NCBI GenBank assembly: GCA_900553215.1
Contig: USCJ01000114.1
Coordinates: 1-5,214, forward strand
Direction: 5' to 3'
DNA length: 5,214 nucleotides
Source of the DNA: an uncultured Collinsella sp.
GTDB lineage: Bacteria; Actinomycetota; Coriobacteriia; Coriobacteriales; Coriobacteriaceae
How positions within the stretch are numbered: the first letter of the stretch is position 1; every line of letters begins with the position of its first letter. This document shows positions 4,021-5,214 of the stretch, in pieces. The position numbers and the translations under genes were made by a program. Under the pieces are notes generated by a model. The model saw only the letters and a list, made by a program, of their open reading frames with translations. It ran no database searches and was not told where the DNA came from.

Positions 4021-5007
4021 CTACTCGTCGTCTCCGTCGTTGGGGTCGCCCTTGAGGGTGTTGATGTCCAGATACTCGTTATCGTCCTCTTTTTGCTGGG
4101 TCTCCGACTCCGCTTGGGTGGGGCCGGAGAACAGCCGGAATCCCTCAAACGCAATGACACCGAGCAGGGCAATGACAATGGCGATAAAGGCAACCTTGAC
4201 TGCCTGCGGAAATTCCGAAAAACGCAGCGACTTTTCCTCGGCGTAATAATCGGCGAAGCGCTCTTCGCCCGTGCTTTTGGTATACGCCGGTGCGGACGCG
4301 GCCTCCGGGTCATATTCCGGTGCAGGCGTGGCGGCGTACGGATCGTTGAGATAATCGCTCGATGTGGTGCCATAATCCTCGGTCTCGATGCGACCGGCGT
4401 CAGCATAGCCATCGGAATAATCGGAATATGCCGCACCGCCCTCATAGCCCGCGGCGCTCGTGTTGGCGGCAAAAAGCGGATTAACTGGAACGTCGAGCGC
4501 CGGCATGCCGGTAGAGGTCTCATCCAGATCGGCTGCAGCCCAGGAATCGTAGGCAACCTGATGGGCAACGGGCTCATCGAGCCTTGTGACCGGAGGCTTG
4601 CGTGCCGCAGGAACAGGCAACTGCCGGGCGCTGTACATAACGGTGCTGTCGGCCGATTTGCCCTGCGTCGCTGCAGCGAGAAACGCCGCCGTCTCGGACG
4701 GGTCGCTTGCGGGGCGGGGAGTGGGCGTGGGCGCCGAAATGGGTGCGGGCGTAGACGCGGGCGTCGAAACAGGCGACTGCGCAGGAGCCGGCGCAGATGC
4801 GGGCTTAGGCGCAAGTGCGGGATTGGGGCTTGACGGGCGAGCCCCGCCGCCCATGAGTTCGTCGGCGGTCCACGGGCGATCATCCATCACGTCGTCAAGG
4901 CTCAGCGAAAACAGGTCGTCTTCACCCTCATCGAACATGCGGTGCACATGTCCACCAATTGCCGGAATCAATCCGCGACCGGTGCATGATGCCTTGCTCA
5001 ACGCCAT
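4021..5007 (-). CDS. Acidic, Pro/Ala-rich single-pass membrane protein of unknown function
   Basis: The product is 328 residues. Residues 1-23 (opening MALSKASCTGRG) precede an acidic segment, FDEGEDDLFSLSLDDVMDD. A low-complexity Pro/Ala/Ser/Thr stretch follows at about 60-105, then a Tyr/Asp/Ala-rich region to about 265. A single hydrophobic segment lies at about 271-288 (core VAFIAIVIALLGVIAF), followed by a strongly acidic 35-residue tail ending NDGDDE. With no N-terminal signal, the likely topology is a long cytoplasmic N-terminus and a short outer tail, as in some envelope scaffold or regulatory proteins. No enzyme domain is visible. ATG at 5007 is supported by AAAGGG 9 nt upstream; a longer in-frame start at 5103 is rejected because it would place the -10 box inside the gene. 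Long open frames on the opposite strand here are shadows of GC-biased codons. Confidence 0.75.
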   Translation of the reverse strand: MALSKASCTGRGLIPAIGGHVHRMFDEGEDDLFSLSLDDVMDDRPWTADELMGGGARPSSPNPALAPKPASAPAPAQSPVSTPASTPAPISAPTPTPRPASDPSETAAFLAAATQGKSADSTVMYSARQLPVPAARKPPVTRLDEPVAHQVAYDSWAAADLDETSTGMPALDVPVNPLFAANTSAAGYEGGAAYSDYSDGYADAGRIETEDYGTTSSDYLNDPYAATPAPEYDPEAASAPAYTKSTGEERFADYYAEEKSLRFSEFPQAVKVAFIAIVIALLGVIAFEGFRLFSGPTQAESETQQKEDDNEYLDINTLKGDPNDGDDE

Positions 5008-5041
5008 TCTGTTCCACCCTTTCGAAATACTAATGACATCG

Positions 5042-5047
5042 ATTATA
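5042..5047 (-). promoter_or_regulatory. -10 element of the membrane protein gene
   Basis: The minus strand reads TATAAT, a perfect -10 box in an otherwise GC-rich gap, giving a leader of about 28 nt before ATG 5007. No good -35 lies 16-18 bp upstream, so an activator may be needed or the -35 is degenerate. Confidence 0.5.
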
Positions 5048-5119
5048 TGGAACTTCCCAAGCGGCTCGGTCTTGGATTCGAGCTTTCCAGAACTCGCGCC
5101 CAAAAGGGGAGGGGCAATC

Positions 5120-5133
5120 TAGGCGAGTGCCTA
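5120..5133 (-). terminator. Hairpin overlapping the stop codon of the partial regulator gene
   Basis: TAGGC and GCCTA form a perfect 5-bp stem around four bases, with the stop codon TAG as part of the stem. The sequence after it on the minus strand is C-rich with only a short T-run further on, so it is at best a weak terminator. Confidence 0.3.
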
Positions 5134-5214
5134 CTTGTCGCCGGCCGCCGCCTTGGCCTCATTGAGGTAGCTATAGAAGCTGTACTTGGAGATGCCAAAG
5201 AACTCGCAGGCGCG
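5131..5214 (-). CDS. Probable helix-turn-helix transcriptional regulator, C-terminal end only
   Basis: Only the last 27 residues are in the window; the gene continues beyond base 5214. The visible tail contains ACEFFGISKYSFYSYLNEA followed by KAAAGDK and TAG. The pattern of a hydrophobic helix, GIS turn and a second helix ending YLNEA matches a helix-turn-helix recognition unit, like the C-terminal HTH of YheO-type (PAS plus HTH) regulators, where a GVS.xTVYRYL motif sits close to the end. The family assignment is an inference from so short a piece. Its 3' end is 123 bp from the start of the membrane protein gene on the same strand, which has its own -10 box, so the two are probably not one operon. 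Confidence 0.5.
   Translation of the reverse strand, partial: RACEFFGISKYSFYSYLNEAKAAAGDK

Noticed and set aside
4093..5122. Long plus-strand frames of 246 and 178 codons opposite the membrane protein
   Set aside because: They are Arg/Gly-rich shadows of Pro/Ala-rich GC-biased codons; the minus-strand frame has the ribosome binding site, the -10 box and a membrane segment.
1..5214. tRNA, rRNA, insertion sequence or prophage
   Set aside because: No cloverleaf with CCA-type ends, no rRNA-like sequence, no transposase motif and no flanking terminal repeats were seen on either strand.

Overview
The window looks like chromosomal DNA from a high-GC anaerobic actinobacterium. The best guess is a gut Coriobacteriia member such as Collinsella or a relative. 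This rests on GC-rich third codon positions, AGGAGG-type ribosome binding sites, an Actinobacteria/Firmicutes-type LexA box, and AAA/DUF4143 ATPases. The genus is an inference and no marker gene is present to fix it.

Layout. 1-501 (+) is the 3' part of an AAA/DUF4143 ATPase gene interrupted by an amber codon at 280-282. 502-1024 holds the most interesting locus. A promoter at 544-572 drives a predicted RNA of about 86 nt that ends in a strong intrinsic terminator at 628-664. Converging on it from the minus strand is a 41-residue hydrophobic, basic-tailed peptide gene (641-766). Its Shine-Dalgarno is near-consensus but can be sequestered by its own leader, and its promoter overlaps a one-mismatch LexA/SOS box (857-870). 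The arrangement (SOS box, structured leader, small membrane-type peptide, convergent antisense RNA) resembles type I toxin-antitoxin systems, with E. coli tisB/istR and the Gram-positive Fst and TxpA systems as analogues.

1025-1759 (+) encodes a DEDDh 3'-5' exonuclease divergent from the peptide gene. 1870-2292 (-) encodes a 140-residue protein I do not recognise; its upstream DNA contains a minus-strand intrinsic terminator and crossing inverted repeats. 2513-2623 holds four 12-bp direct repeats at exactly 33-bp pitch, directly in front of a complete AAA/DUF4143 ATPase (2661-3983, +). 4021-5007 (-) encodes an acidic, Pro/Ala-rich, single-pass membrane protein with its own perfect -10 box. 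5131-5214 (-) is the C-terminal end of a probable helix-turn-helix regulator that runs off the window.

Working together. Most genes appear to be single transcription units in convergent or divergent pairs. The two regulatory set-pieces are the SOS-linked peptide/antisense RNA locus and the phased repeats in front of the intact ATPase. Both are predictions from sequence pattern alone.
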